From an uncultured Pelagibacteraceae bacterium (GTDB taxonomy: Bacteria > Pseudomonadota > Alphaproteobacteria > Pelagibacterales > Pelagibacteraceae): a stretch of 47,426 bases of DNA. A program made the translations under genes and the position numbers. This document shows, piece by piece, positions 1-7,385 of this stretch. The notes under the pieces are model-generated. The model was not told the DNA's origin. It was given only the letters and a program-made list of their open reading frames with translations, and made no database searches. Position 1 is the first letter of the stretch. The number at the start of each line of letters is the position of its first letter. The stretch covers positions 1 through 47,426 of the forward strand of contig CACHHJ010000004.1 in assembly GCA_902579585.1 (NCBI GenBank), read 5' to 3'.

Positions 1-962
1 TTCCTGCAATCGTTTCGTCAACATTATTAAATTTACCAAGTACCTTTTTTCTTTCATTTATCACATGTATTTCTTTATTACTTTTAACTTTCAATTATCT
101 TCCATTGCCTAGCGAGGGAAATATCCATTTTCATGTTCCAGATTATTATTTATATTCCATACCAACAGCTTTAACTATCGTACTAATTTTTCTAAATTAT
201 TTTGGCTTTCGCTTTGGTCACGAAGCTAGAAAAAGAAGTGAGGCTTTGAATAGACTTGAAAGCGTGCTAGCCAAAGAACAAGAGTTGGACTCAATTGGTC
301 ATCAAGCAGCAGCAGCAGCTCATTCCCTAGGAACACCTCTTTCAACAATAACTGTTGTAGCCAAAGAACTTAAAAAAGAGGTTTCTAATAATCCAAAATA
401 TGCAGAAGAAATAGAAACCATACTCACAGAAGTTAAACGATGTGGTAATATTTTAAAAAAACTATCTAGGAGAGAGATCGTGGATGATATTTATATTTCG
501 AATATATCTTTAGAAGATTTACTATTTGAAATTAAAAACTCATTTGAAGAAAGCTCAAAAAAAAATATTGAACTTTATTTAAATAAGACAAATAAAAAAA
601 CACCTATCAGAAGATCTCCAGAACTAACTTATGGAATCCGTAATTTTGTTGGGAATGCAGTAAAATTCTCAAAGAACAAAGTTTCAATAAATTTAATAAA
701 TGAAAAAAATGAAATCAAAATTAAAATAGCAGATGATGGTCCAGGATTTCCTGATGACGTTTTCAAAATTATTGGTGAGCCATACATTTCATCAAAGTCA
801 AAAAAATTCAAAACAAAAGCAGGTTTGGGTCTAGGGACATTTATAGGGAAAACACTTCTTGAAAGAAAAAAAGCAAATATAGAATTTTCAAATGCAGAAA
901 ATGGTGGTGCGACTGTAGAAATTACTTGGAAACCTTCTGATTTAGTTTCTAAAGTTAATTAA
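1..962 (+). CDS. regB: Redox sensor histidine kinase RegB/PrrB/ActS (5' end outside window)
   Basis: Membrane histidine kinase that senses redox state and phosphorylates RegA. The frame is open from base 3 to the left edge, so the start lies outside; a TTG at 105 is internal. Two membrane segments are visible (about visible residues 13-35 and 48-70), followed by an H-box reading AAAAAHSLGTPLSTI with the phospho-His at visible residue 107. This is the RegB-type H-box, with HS replacing the usual HE. A Cys in KRCGNIL lies exactly 40 residues after that His, the same spacing as the redox-active Cys265 after His225 in Rhodobacter RegB. The ATP domain has an N-box (RNFVGNAVKF), DDGPGFP and GLGLG. 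The quinone-binding loop would be upstream of the window. The stop overlaps the convergent agmatine deiminase stop in a shared TTAA. The partner regA lies about 4.3 kb away, across the polyamine operon. Confidence 0.88.
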   Translation, partial: PAIVSSTLLNLPSTFFLSFITCISLLLLTFNYLPLPSEGNIHFHVPDYYLYSIPTALTIVLIFLNYFGFRFGHEARKRSEALNRLESVLAKEQELDSIGHQAAAAAHSLGTPLSTITVVAKELKKEVSNNPKYAEEIETILTEVKRCGNILKKLSRREIVDDIYISNISLEDLLFEIKNSFEESSKKNIELYLNKTNKKTPIRRSPELTYGIRNFVGNAVKFSKNKVSINLINEKNEIKIKIADDGPGFPDDVFKIIGEPYISSKSKKFKTKAGLGLGTFIGKTLLERKKANIEFSNAENGGATVEITWKPSDLVSKVN

Positions 963-2011
963 ATGGGTTCTTGTTGTGTTAAACAATGTATTGTTCCAAA
1001 ACCCCAAACCAAAACAGAGCAATCTATTGGTACAATTTTTCTATTTTTAAAGTGTCTCTTAAAAATTCTTAAAACTATTTTGTCCTTAGGATCTTTAAAT
1101 ACTGGGACTAAAACAATTTTATTAGCAATATAAAAATTTAAATAGCTTGCTGGAACTCTTATTCCATTTATTTTTTTTGGTTTGGGCATTGGGATAGAAA
1201 CAATTTTTAATTTTTTAATATTTTCGTTTTTGTATTTTTTTAAAATTTTAATATTTTCACTTAAATTCTTAAAATTTTTTTCTTTTTTATTATTTTCTTT
1301 TGCAATAAATATCGTATTTTTACCCACAAACCTTGCTATATCATCAACATGACCGTGCGTATCATCTCCTACTATACCTTTGTTAAGCCAAATAACTTTA
1401 TTGATACCAAAAAATTTTTGAAAAATAACTTCGTAGTCTTTAATTTTAAATCCTTTATTTCTCTCTTGAATTTTGCTCAAAAGACACTGCTTTGTTGTTA
1501 ATAATAGTCCATTTCCATTTACATCTATAGACCCCCCTTCAAGAATAATTTTTTTTCTCTTAAATTTTGGTTTAATAATTTTAATTTTTGTTATTTTTTT
1601 AATTTTTAAATAAGTTTTGTTATCTTTTTTAAAGTTCTTATATTTTGCCCAGGCATTAAACTCCCAATTAGATAATATTTTTTTATTTTTTTTGATTTTT
1701 AAGAAAATTGGCAACGAGTCCCTTACCCACGATCTATCAGTTTTACAATTAATTAGTCTTATATTACAAATTTTTGTACCAAAACTTTTTAATTTATTTA
1801 TTATTTTTTTATGCTCTGATTTTTTGTTTACTAAAATATTTACTAATTGTACTTTTGATATATTCGAGATTATCAAAGCAAAAATACCTGGAATATCCTC
1901 AAATTTCCCTGGCCAATCATCTTTATTATGTGGCCACGCAATCCAGGTGGATTTCTGTGTTTCCCACTCTGCGGGCATCCTATAAGTGCCGTTTCTTGTT
2001 AAATTAGGCAT
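959..2011 (-). CDS. aguA: Agmatine deiminase
   Basis: Agmatine deiminase (agmatine + H2O to N-carbamoylputrescine + NH3), of the peptidylarginine-deiminase/amidinotransferase fold. Visible family motifs are RMPAEWE and WIAWPHN near the N-terminus, SWVRDSLP (the WxRD substrate/catalytic segment), EGGSID, DDTHGHVDD with the catalytic His/Asp, and a C-terminal GTIHCLTQQEP that carries the nucleophilic Cys. The length of 350 residues is normal. The middle of the protein is unusually Lys/Ile rich, matching the genome bias. It is last in the minus-strand polyamine operon and overlaps the end of the upstream amidase by 8 bases, so translational coupling is likely. The main alternative, a peptidyl-arginine deiminase, is made unlikely by the neighbouring N-carbamoylputrescine amidase. 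Confidence 0.9.
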   Translation of the reverse strand: MPNLTRNGTYRMPAEWETQKSTWIAWPHNKDDWPGKFEDIPGIFALIISNISKVQLVNILVNKKSEHKKIINKLKSFGTKICNIRLINCKTDRSWVRDSLPIFLKIKKNKKILSNWEFNAWAKYKNFKKDNKTYLKIKKITKIKIIKPKFKRKKIILEGGSIDVNGNGLLLTTKQCLLSKIQERNKGFKIKDYEVIFQKFFGINKVIWLNKGIVGDDTHGHVDDIARFVGKNTIFIAKENNKKEKNFKNLSENIKILKKYKNENIKKLKIVSIPMPKPKKINGIRVPASYLNFYIANKIVLVPVFKDPKDKIVLRIFKRHFKNRKIVPIDCSVLVWGFGTIHCLTQQEPI

Positions 2012-2879
2012 CTCTAGGGTTGTTTAATATGCCCTTATAATGATCTATTCTTCTGTCTCTAAAAAAAGGCCAATGTCTTCTTGCCATTTCAACTTTTTTA
2101 TAATCAATATCACAAATTAAAGTTTTTTCTTTTTGTTTTGAACTGACAACAACATTACCACTTGGATCAAAAACAACAGTATTTCCCCAAAATTCTAATT
2201 TTTTTGCTCCTTGCTTCTCTAAACCCACTCTATTAACCGCAGCAACATAAACACCATTCGCGATCGCATGAGATCTTTGAATCGATAACCAGGCATTAAG
2301 TTGAGATTTTCCATACTTCTTTTTTTCTCTAGGATGCCATCCTATTGCAGTTGGATAAAAAAGTATCTCTGCGCCTAATAATGATGTTAATCTTGCAGCT
2401 TCCGGAAACCACTGATCCCAACAGACCAAAGTTCCAAGTTTACCTTGACTTGTTCTAAAAGATTTAAATCCTAAATCACCAGGAGTGAAATAAAATTTTT
2501 CATAGTATTGAGGATCATCCGGGATATGCATCTTTCTATACTTTCCGATCAATTTACCTTTTTCATTTATAACTACACAAGTATTATGATAAATACCTGT
2601 AGTTTTTTTTTCAAATAATGGAGCAATAATTATTACTTTTAGTTCTTTAGCCAATAAACAAAGAGTATTAGTATTTTTACTGGGAATTTTCTCAGCTAAG
2701 TTAAAATTCGAATGCTTTTCTTGTTGGCAAAAATAATTTGATAAAAATAATTCTGGCAAACATATTATCTTTGCTTTTTTTTTACTAGCCTCTCTTATTT
2801 TTCTTATGGCACTATCCATATTCTTTTTCTGCTCAGACGACATTTTCATCTGTATTAAAGCTATTCTTGTTTTTGTCAT
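2004..2879 (-). CDS. aguB: N-carbamoylputrescine amidase
   Basis: Nitrilase-superfamily amidohydrolase that hydrolyses N-carbamoylputrescine to putrescine, CO2 and NH3. The Glu-Lys-Cys triad is visible: E43 in LPELFLSNYF, Lys in GKYRKMHIPDD, and Cys in LVCWDQWFPE. The start at 2879 (MTKTRIALIQ) is chosen because family similarity begins there; a longer frame to 2954 would run through the end of the upstream gene and has no family-like sequence. The 291-residue length is typical. It sits 4 bases after the deoxyhypusine synthase-like gene and overlaps aguA, so AguB and AguA complete the agmatine-to-putrescine route together. Confidence 0.9.
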   Translation of the reverse strand: MTKTRIALIQMKMSSEQKKNMDSAIRKIREASKKKAKIICLPELFLSNYFCQQEKHSNFNLAEKIPSKNTNTLCLLAKELKVIIIAPLFEKKTTGIYHNTCVVINEKGKLIGKYRKMHIPDDPQYYEKFYFTPGDLGFKSFRTSQGKLGTLVCWDQWFPEAARLTSLLGAEILFYPTAIGWHPREKKKYGKSQLNAWLSIQRSHAIANGVYVAAVNRVGLEKQGAKKLEFWGNTVVFDPSGNVVVSSKQKEKTLICDIDYKKVEMARRHWPFFRDRRIDHYKGILNNPRDA

Positions 2880-2883
2880 TTTA

Positions 2884-3927
2884 TTAAAATAATTTTTGGA
2901 AATTTCTTCGCTCTCTATTTTTCCAATTTTGACGATGGTATGCGTCACTAGCAATTAATGGCAAAACACTAGTAGCCTCAGCAAAAACCATTTGTTCTTT
3001 CGAAGTATCTACTTTCCCCCACGAACTTGCCTCTTTTAACGTTGAACTACTACATGCACCGTCCCTAGTATCAGCCACAGTGATTTGAATTGCGTACTTA
3101 TGCATATCAACTTTTTTTCCCAAAAGTTCAGCACAGACAACTGTATCTTGTACAAAGTTTTTTGGAACACCACCTCCAACCATTAATAATCCTGAAGTTT
3201 TTGATTTCAATTTAATTTCTGTAAGTTCCCTAAACTCTTTGATCGAGTCTATGGTAATGTGATTTGAAGGATTCTGTTCTTGGTGCATTACCAAACCAAA
3301 ACCAGCCGAACTATCTGTAAAAGCAGGACAGAATATAGGTACATTATGGTCATAGGCTAACTCAATAAGTGAATTTTTCTTTTTTGAATTTTTTTTAAGA
3401 TATCTGCCTATTTCTTTGATGAATTCTCTCGATGTATAAGCTTTTGGAGGTAATTTGTTAGCAATATCACAAATAGTCTTATCGCAGGCTTGCAATTGTT
3501 CCTCATCAATATAAGTATCATATATTCTGTCTATATAGTTTTCTCTTAATACTTTATCATCTTGAAATTGATCGCCTTGATAATGCTTAAATCCAATAGC
3601 TTCAAAGAAATCCATATCTATTATAGAGGCTCCAGTTGCAACTATCGCATCAACCATATTAAATTTAATTAAATCAGAATAAAGTTTCATGCATCCCGCT
3701 GCAGATGTAGACCCTGCAATTGTTAAAAATATTGAGCAATTTTTATCTTTAATCATCTCGTTGTAAATTTCTGCAGCTTTGGCAGTGTCTCTTGAAGTAA
3801 AAGACATTTTTTTCATGGAATCGATTATTTTTCGAGAATCAAAAGAAGTAATATCTATATGTTCAATTTCAGATTTTAATAGAGATTTTTTGTTGTGACC
3901 AAGCGTAGGTCCATTTTTTTTATTCAT
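2884..3927 (-). CDS. Deoxyhypusine synthase-like protein (probable spermidine/homospermidine-forming enzyme)
   Basis: Member of the deoxyhypusine synthase family, whose eukaryotic and archaeal members transfer an aminobutyl group from spermidine to eIF5A/aIF5A. Recognisable stretches are GSTSAAGCMKLY, ATGASIIDMDFFEA, HYQGDQFQDD, PIFCPAFTDSSAGFG and SSWGKV; the last contains the Lys (about residue 305) aligned with the catalytic lysine of human DHS. Bacteria have no eIF5A, so the acceptor is more likely putrescine or another diamine, giving homospermidine or spermidine. This is an inference from the family and from the operon with ornithine-type decarboxylase, AguB and AguA. Its start overlaps the decarboxylase stop by one base (TAATG). 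Confidence 0.82.
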   Translation of the reverse strand: MNKKNGPTLGHNKKSLLKSEIEHIDITSFDSRKIIDSMKKMSFTSRDTAKAAEIYNEMIKDKNCSIFLTIAGSTSAAGCMKLYSDLIKFNMVDAIVATGASIIDMDFFEAIGFKHYQGDQFQDDKVLRENYIDRIYDTYIDEEQLQACDKTICDIANKLPPKAYTSREFIKEIGRYLKKNSKKKNSLIELAYDHNVPIFCPAFTDSSAGFGLVMHQEQNPSNHITIDSIKEFRELTEIKLKSKTSGLLMVGGGVPKNFVQDTVVCAELLGKKVDMHKYAIQITVADTRDGACSSSTLKEASSWGKVDTSKEQMVFAEATSVLPLIASDAYHRQNWKNRERRNFQKLF

Positions 3928-5105
3928 TACGCAACTAAGTATTTAACTTTTATTCCATCATCGTACATGGAAAGAATTGGCTTGTCACTCAATTGATAAA
4001 TTGCGTCCGAATAAAAACCATTAAATTTTGTTCTAAACGTTGTTCCGTAAGCACCAAGCTGTCCAAGCTCAATATAATCACCTTCTTTAATATTATTTGG
4101 TAATAAGAATGGACCTTTCATATAATCAAGACTATCACAAGTTGGGCCATAAAAATTAAAAGCCGTCAGTTTTTTGGAAAGCGCTCTTCCGTTGGTAATC
4201 ATTTTAGAAGGTAGAACAAAATTTGGTACTCCAGCATCAAATAAAGATCCATAAGTTCCATCATTTATGTATAATTTTTGTTTTTTTCTCAAAATCACCT
4301 TAACTATGGTTGATCCGGCTTCAGCAACGATTGCTCGACCGGGTTCACAAAATATTTCAGGCATTTTTTCTAATTTTAATTTTTCTAATGCATTTTTTAT
4401 TTCTGCCATATAGTTTTCTAATGGCTCTGGTATTAGATCTGGGTAAATAGATGGAAAACCACCACCTATATTTATAACATCTGGAACGATCTTAGTTTTT
4501 TTTATGATATTTCCAATTTCTTGAATTCCTTTTGAAAATGAAATTTTATCCATACACTGAGAACCAACATGAAAACTTAAACCCACTTTCTTACCATGTT
4601 CTTTGCAAAGCCTTAAAAGGCCTAAAGCTTCACTAGCTAAAGCCCCAAATTTTCTAGACAAATCAATTTCAGCATGTTCATTTGAAATTGCCATTCTTAC
4701 ATATAAATTTAAATCCTTTGCATTTTGTGTTGCATTTAAGATTTTTAATAATTCTTCTTTTGTGTCTAAAGCAAAATCTTTAACGTTATAATGAAAATAT
4801 GCCTCTTTGATATTTTCCCTACTCTTAACAGTATGCATAAAATAAACTTTTGCTTTATTATCTATTTTTTTAATCAATTTTATCTCGTTAATTGATGCCA
4901 CATCAAAATTTTGAATTCCAGAATTTATGATAGTTTTGATTACTTTTTCATTTGGATTTGTTTTTACGGCATAAAGAATTTTTCCAGGAAAGTTACTTTT
5001 AAAAAACTCAACCGACTTTTTGATTGATCTAGGTCTGATGCAATAGACCGGATTATCTGGTTTTAATGTGTTAGTTAACTCGTTAACGTTATCAAATTTT
5101 CGCAT
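3927..5105 (-). CDS. PLP-dependent ornithine/lysine-type decarboxylase (group IV)
   Basis: Alanine-racemase-fold decarboxylase, most likely ornithine to putrescine. K48 in LYAVKTNP is the PLP lysine. HVGSQC, CEPGRAIVAEAG, NDGTYGSL and GPTCDSLD follow, the last carrying the Cys (about residue 323) used across the ODC dimer interface. The Asp in NDGTYGS matches the ODC residue that binds the distal amino group, which favours a diamine-forming substrate over arginine. The frame could extend to 5276, but that extension has no family similarity and covers the regA promoter region. The start at 5105 has a GGGGGA ribosome site 8 bases upstream. First gene of the polyamine operon. Confidence 0.85.
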   Translation of the reverse strand: MRKFDNVNELTNTLKPDNPVYCIRPRSIKKSVEFFKSNFPGKILYAVKTNPNEKVIKTIINSGIQNFDVASINEIKLIKKIDNKAKVYFMHTVKSRENIKEAYFHYNVKDFALDTKEELLKILNATQNAKDLNLYVRMAISNEHAEIDLSRKFGALASEALGLLRLCKEHGKKVGLSFHVGSQCMDKISFSKGIQEIGNIIKKTKIVPDVINIGGGFPSIYPDLIPEPLENYMAEIKNALEKLKLEKMPEIFCEPGRAIVAEAGSTIVKVILRKKQKLYINDGTYGSLFDAGVPNFVLPSKMITNGRALSKKLTAFNFYGPTCDSLDYMKGPFLLPNNIKEGDYIELGQLGAYGTTFRTKFNGFYSDAIYQLSDKPILSMYDDGIKVKYLVA

Positions 5106-5228
5106 CTCATGTGTCCCCCAATTATTACACAAACAAGCTTCTAAAAAATTTACTAAAAAAAGCTTATATATTTTTTTCAAGTAATAGTTTTTTACCCCTA
5201 TGTAAAGAAAATAATTCAAGATTGTCGC

Positions 5229-5245
5229 ATTGTAATATTCACAAT
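5229..5245. promoter_or_regulatory. Small dyad (ATTGT-N7-ACAAT) in front of regA
   Basis: A 5-base inverted repeat with a 7-base spacer sits 9 bases before the chosen regA ATG, inside the 149-base divergent gap between the polyamine operon and regA. It could be an operator affecting regA or the divergent operon. It does not match a RegA consensus that I can support, and such dyads arise easily in AT-rich DNA. Confidence 0.25.
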
Positions 5246-5254
5246 AGTGACTAT

Positions 5255-5836
5255 ATGACAGCTTATATGAAAGCAATTAAATCCCCCCCAGGTTTAAAAA
5301 TAACGGACTTCGAAGACAAGTCTCTCTTGATAGTGGATGATGATGATCCATTAAGGATGAGGCTTTCAAGAGCCATGGAGAGGAAGGGTTTCAATGTTAA
5401 AGACGCTAAAACTGTTGAAAATGCTATCAAAATGGTGGTATCAAACCCTCCAAAATTTGCATTAGTTGACCTGAGACTGGAGGATGGAAACGGCCTTGAT
5501 GTTGTGAAAGAAATTAACAAGGTGAAAAAGGATAGTAGAATTGTGATGTTAACAGGCTATGGGAACCTCCCTACGGCTGTGGCAGCAGTAAAATCTGGTG
5601 CCATCGACTATATGGCTAAGCCGGTAGATGCTGATGATGTAGAGGCAGCCTTACTCGCTGACCCCGAATCAAAGGCCAAACCGCCTGAAAATCCAATGTC
5701 AGCAGACAGAGTAAAATGGGAGCATATTCACCGGGTATTTGAACTCTGCAATAGAAATGTATCTGAAACTGCAAGAAGACTTAAGATGCACAGAAGAACT
5801 CTTCAAAGAATCTTGTCAAAAAGATCCCCTCGTTAA
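5255..5836 (+). CDS. regA: Redox response regulator RegA/PrrA/ActR
   Basis: Two-component response regulator of the RegB/RegA global redox system. The receiver domain (about residues 22-135) shows LLIVDDDDP, the phospho-acceptor D72 in LVDLRLEDGNGLDV, MLTGYG, and the Lys in YMAKPVDADDV. A Fis-type helix-turn-helix at the C-terminus contains ENPMSADRVKWEHI and NVSETARRLKMHRRTLQRIL, nearly identical in style to RegA of purple bacteria. The frame extends upstream to 5111, but 5255 gives 193 residues, close to the usual RegA length, and removes an implausible N-terminus. Base composition is visibly richer in GC than the neighbours, consistent with strong conservation. The stop overlaps bioY's in a shared TTAA. 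Confidence 0.93.
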   Translation: MTAYMKAIKSPPGLKITDFEDKSLLIVDDDDPLRMRLSRAMERKGFNVKDAKTVENAIKMVVSNPPKFALVDLRLEDGNGLDVVKEINKVKKDSRIVMLTGYGNLPTAVAAVKSGAIDYMAKPVDADDVEAALLADPESKAKPPENPMSADRVKWEHIHRVFELCNRNVSETARRLKMHRRTLQRILSKRSPR

Positions 5837-6378
5837 ATTCTAAATCTCAAAATTTTTGGGATTAATATTGTTAAAATAAGAATTTTAAATAACTCCGCTA
5901 AAAGAAAAGGCTGCGCACCTAATTCAAAAATTGGCTTATCCCAACCAATTAATAATCCTAACCAAAGTAAACCAAATGAATATATAAAAGATACTGCAAA
6001 ACACAATTTTACGAAGTTCTTTAAAAAATTATTATCAAATTTAAAAAATCCAGTTAGATAAACAGTAATTAAAAAACCAAGCAAGTAACCCATGGTAGGT
6101 CCAGTAAAATATACTATACCCATTCCTTTTTCAGGGGTTCCAGCAAAAACTGGTAAACCCACTATTCCCTCCATAAGATATAATGATACCGTGAACAATC
6201 CAAGTTTCCAACCAAACAAAATACCAATTAGCATTACAACAAACGTTTGCATAGTCATTGGAACTGGCCAAAAGGGTATTTTTATTTTTGAAGAAACAGC
6301 TAAAAGCAATGTAGCTAAAATAGCTAAAAATAAATTTTTAACTAGTGAATTTTCCTTAAAATTTTTTATAAGTTCCAT
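5833..6378 (-). CDS. bioY: Biotin transporter BioY
   Basis: Small membrane protein of the BioY family, the substrate-binding (S) component for biotin uptake. Family features are the N-terminal IPFWPVPMTMQTFVVML segment followed by GILFGWKLG, a YLMEGIVGLPVFAGTPEKG loop, and about six hydrophobic helices in 181 residues. No energising EcfA/EcfT genes are next to it. The ABC ATPase immediately upstream is of the exporter type, so BioY either works alone or with an ECF module encoded elsewhere. It converges on regA with overlapping stops. Confidence 0.9.
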   Translation of the reverse strand: MELIKNFKENSLVKNLFLAILATLLLAVSSKIKIPFWPVPMTMQTFVVMLIGILFGWKLGLFTVSLYLMEGIVGLPVFAGTPEKGMGIVYFTGPTMGYLLGFLITVYLTGFFKFDNNFLKNFVKLCFAVSFIYSFGLLWLGLLIGWDKPIFELGAQPFLLAELFKILILTILIPKILRFRI

Positions 6379-6411
6379 ATCATTATTATTACTTTTAAAT
6401 TATATAAAAAT

Positions 6412-7338
6412 CTACCTATTTGTTAATTTTAAAAATATATCTTCAAGATCGCCGTCTTCTGTTGAAATATCAACAATTTCTACACTTTTTTTAACAACAT
6501 TTATTATTTGATCAAATTTGAATTTATTTTTATCGTACGAAGCTTCAATCTGAGTTCCATTCTTTGTGAATTTTACACCATTAAGCACTATTTCATCAAA
6601 TTTATCCAAATTACTTACTTTAAATTTAATTTTTTTAGTTTCGATTCTATCTAATAATTTTGAGGTACTATCTAAAGCTACCAGATTTCCTTTATTGATA
6701 ATTCCAATTCGATCACACATATCCTGAGCTTCATACAAATTATGTGTAGTTAATATTATAGTGACTCCGATTTTGTTCAGCTCAGAGACATTTTTCCATA
6801 AATTTTGTCTTAGTTCTACATCAACACCCGCTGAAGGTTCATCTAAAATTAGTAGTGGAGGTTGATGAACCATTGCTTTTGCAATTAATAATCTTCGTTT
6901 CATACCTCCTGAGAGACTTCTGGCATAAGAGTTTGCCTGTTTTTCTAATGATACCATTTTTAAAATTAAATCGGTAATTCTATCTTTTTCTTTTACACCA
7001 AACAGACCTGCCTGAAGTTCCAACAATTTTTTTGGACTAAAAAAAGCATCTAAATTTACTTCCTGTGGCACTATTCCGATCGAAGCTTTCACTTGCCTTG
7101 GATTTTTGTCTAAATCAAAACCCCAAACATCAACTTTACCACTAGTTTTTTCAACCAAACCTCCGAGAATATTTATAAATGTCGTCTTCCCTGCTCCGTT
7201 AGGACCTAAAAGTCCAAAAATTTCCCCCTGTTTCACTTTTAGATTTAATTTATTTAGAGCTAAAATTGAATTATTAGCTGAACTTTTTTTTGAATAAATT
7301 TTTGTAAGATTTTCAGCAGATAGAATAACTTTCTCCAT
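6412..7338 (-). CDS. ABC transporter ATP-binding protein, ABC-2 exporter type
   Basis: Cytoplasmic ATPase of an ABC exporter. Walker A is GPNGAGKTT (residues 45-53), the signature is LSGGMKRRL (near 146), Walker B is LLILDEPSAGVD, and the switch His is in LTTHNLYEAQDM. A C-terminal domain of about 70 residues is typical of DrrA/CcmA/YadG-like ATPases (about 308 residues). No ABC-2 permease is adjacent: bioY follows 33 bases downstream and polA is divergent. The substrate is unknown. It is unlikely to be the BioY energiser because it resembles drug/polysaccharide exporters and not EcfA. Confidence 0.85.
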   Translation of the reverse strand: MEKVILSAENLTKIYSKKSSANNSILALNKLNLKVKQGEIFGLLGPNGAGKTTFINILGGLVEKTSGKVDVWGFDLDKNPRQVKASIGIVPQEVNLDAFFSPKKLLELQAGLFGVKEKDRITDLILKMVSLEKQANSYARSLSGGMKRRLLIAKAMVHQPPLLILDEPSAGVDVELRQNLWKNVSELNKIGVTIILTTHNLYEAQDMCDRIGIINKGNLVALDSTSKLLDRIETKKIKFKVSNLDKFDEIVLNGVKFTKNGTQIEASYDKNKFKFDQIINVVKKSVEIVDISTEDGDLEDIFLKLTNR

Positions 7339-7385
7339 AATATATTATTATTATATCATGAAAAATATTAAGATATCATTAATTG

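Noticed and set aside
1617-2007. Two plus-strand frames antisense to agmatine deiminase
   Set aside because: Hydrophobic, low-complexity translations typical of the complement of Lys/Asn-rich coding DNA. The minus-strand gene has clear motifs.
5106-5276. N-terminal extensions of the decarboxylase and of RegA into the divergent gap
   Set aside because: Both frames happen to stay open, but neither extension shows family similarity, and together they would make the two divergent genes overlap over the promoter region.
6092-6511. Plus-strand open frame across bioY and the start-proximal end of the ABC gene
   Set aside because: It covers two well-supported minus-strand genes and its translation has no recognisable domain.
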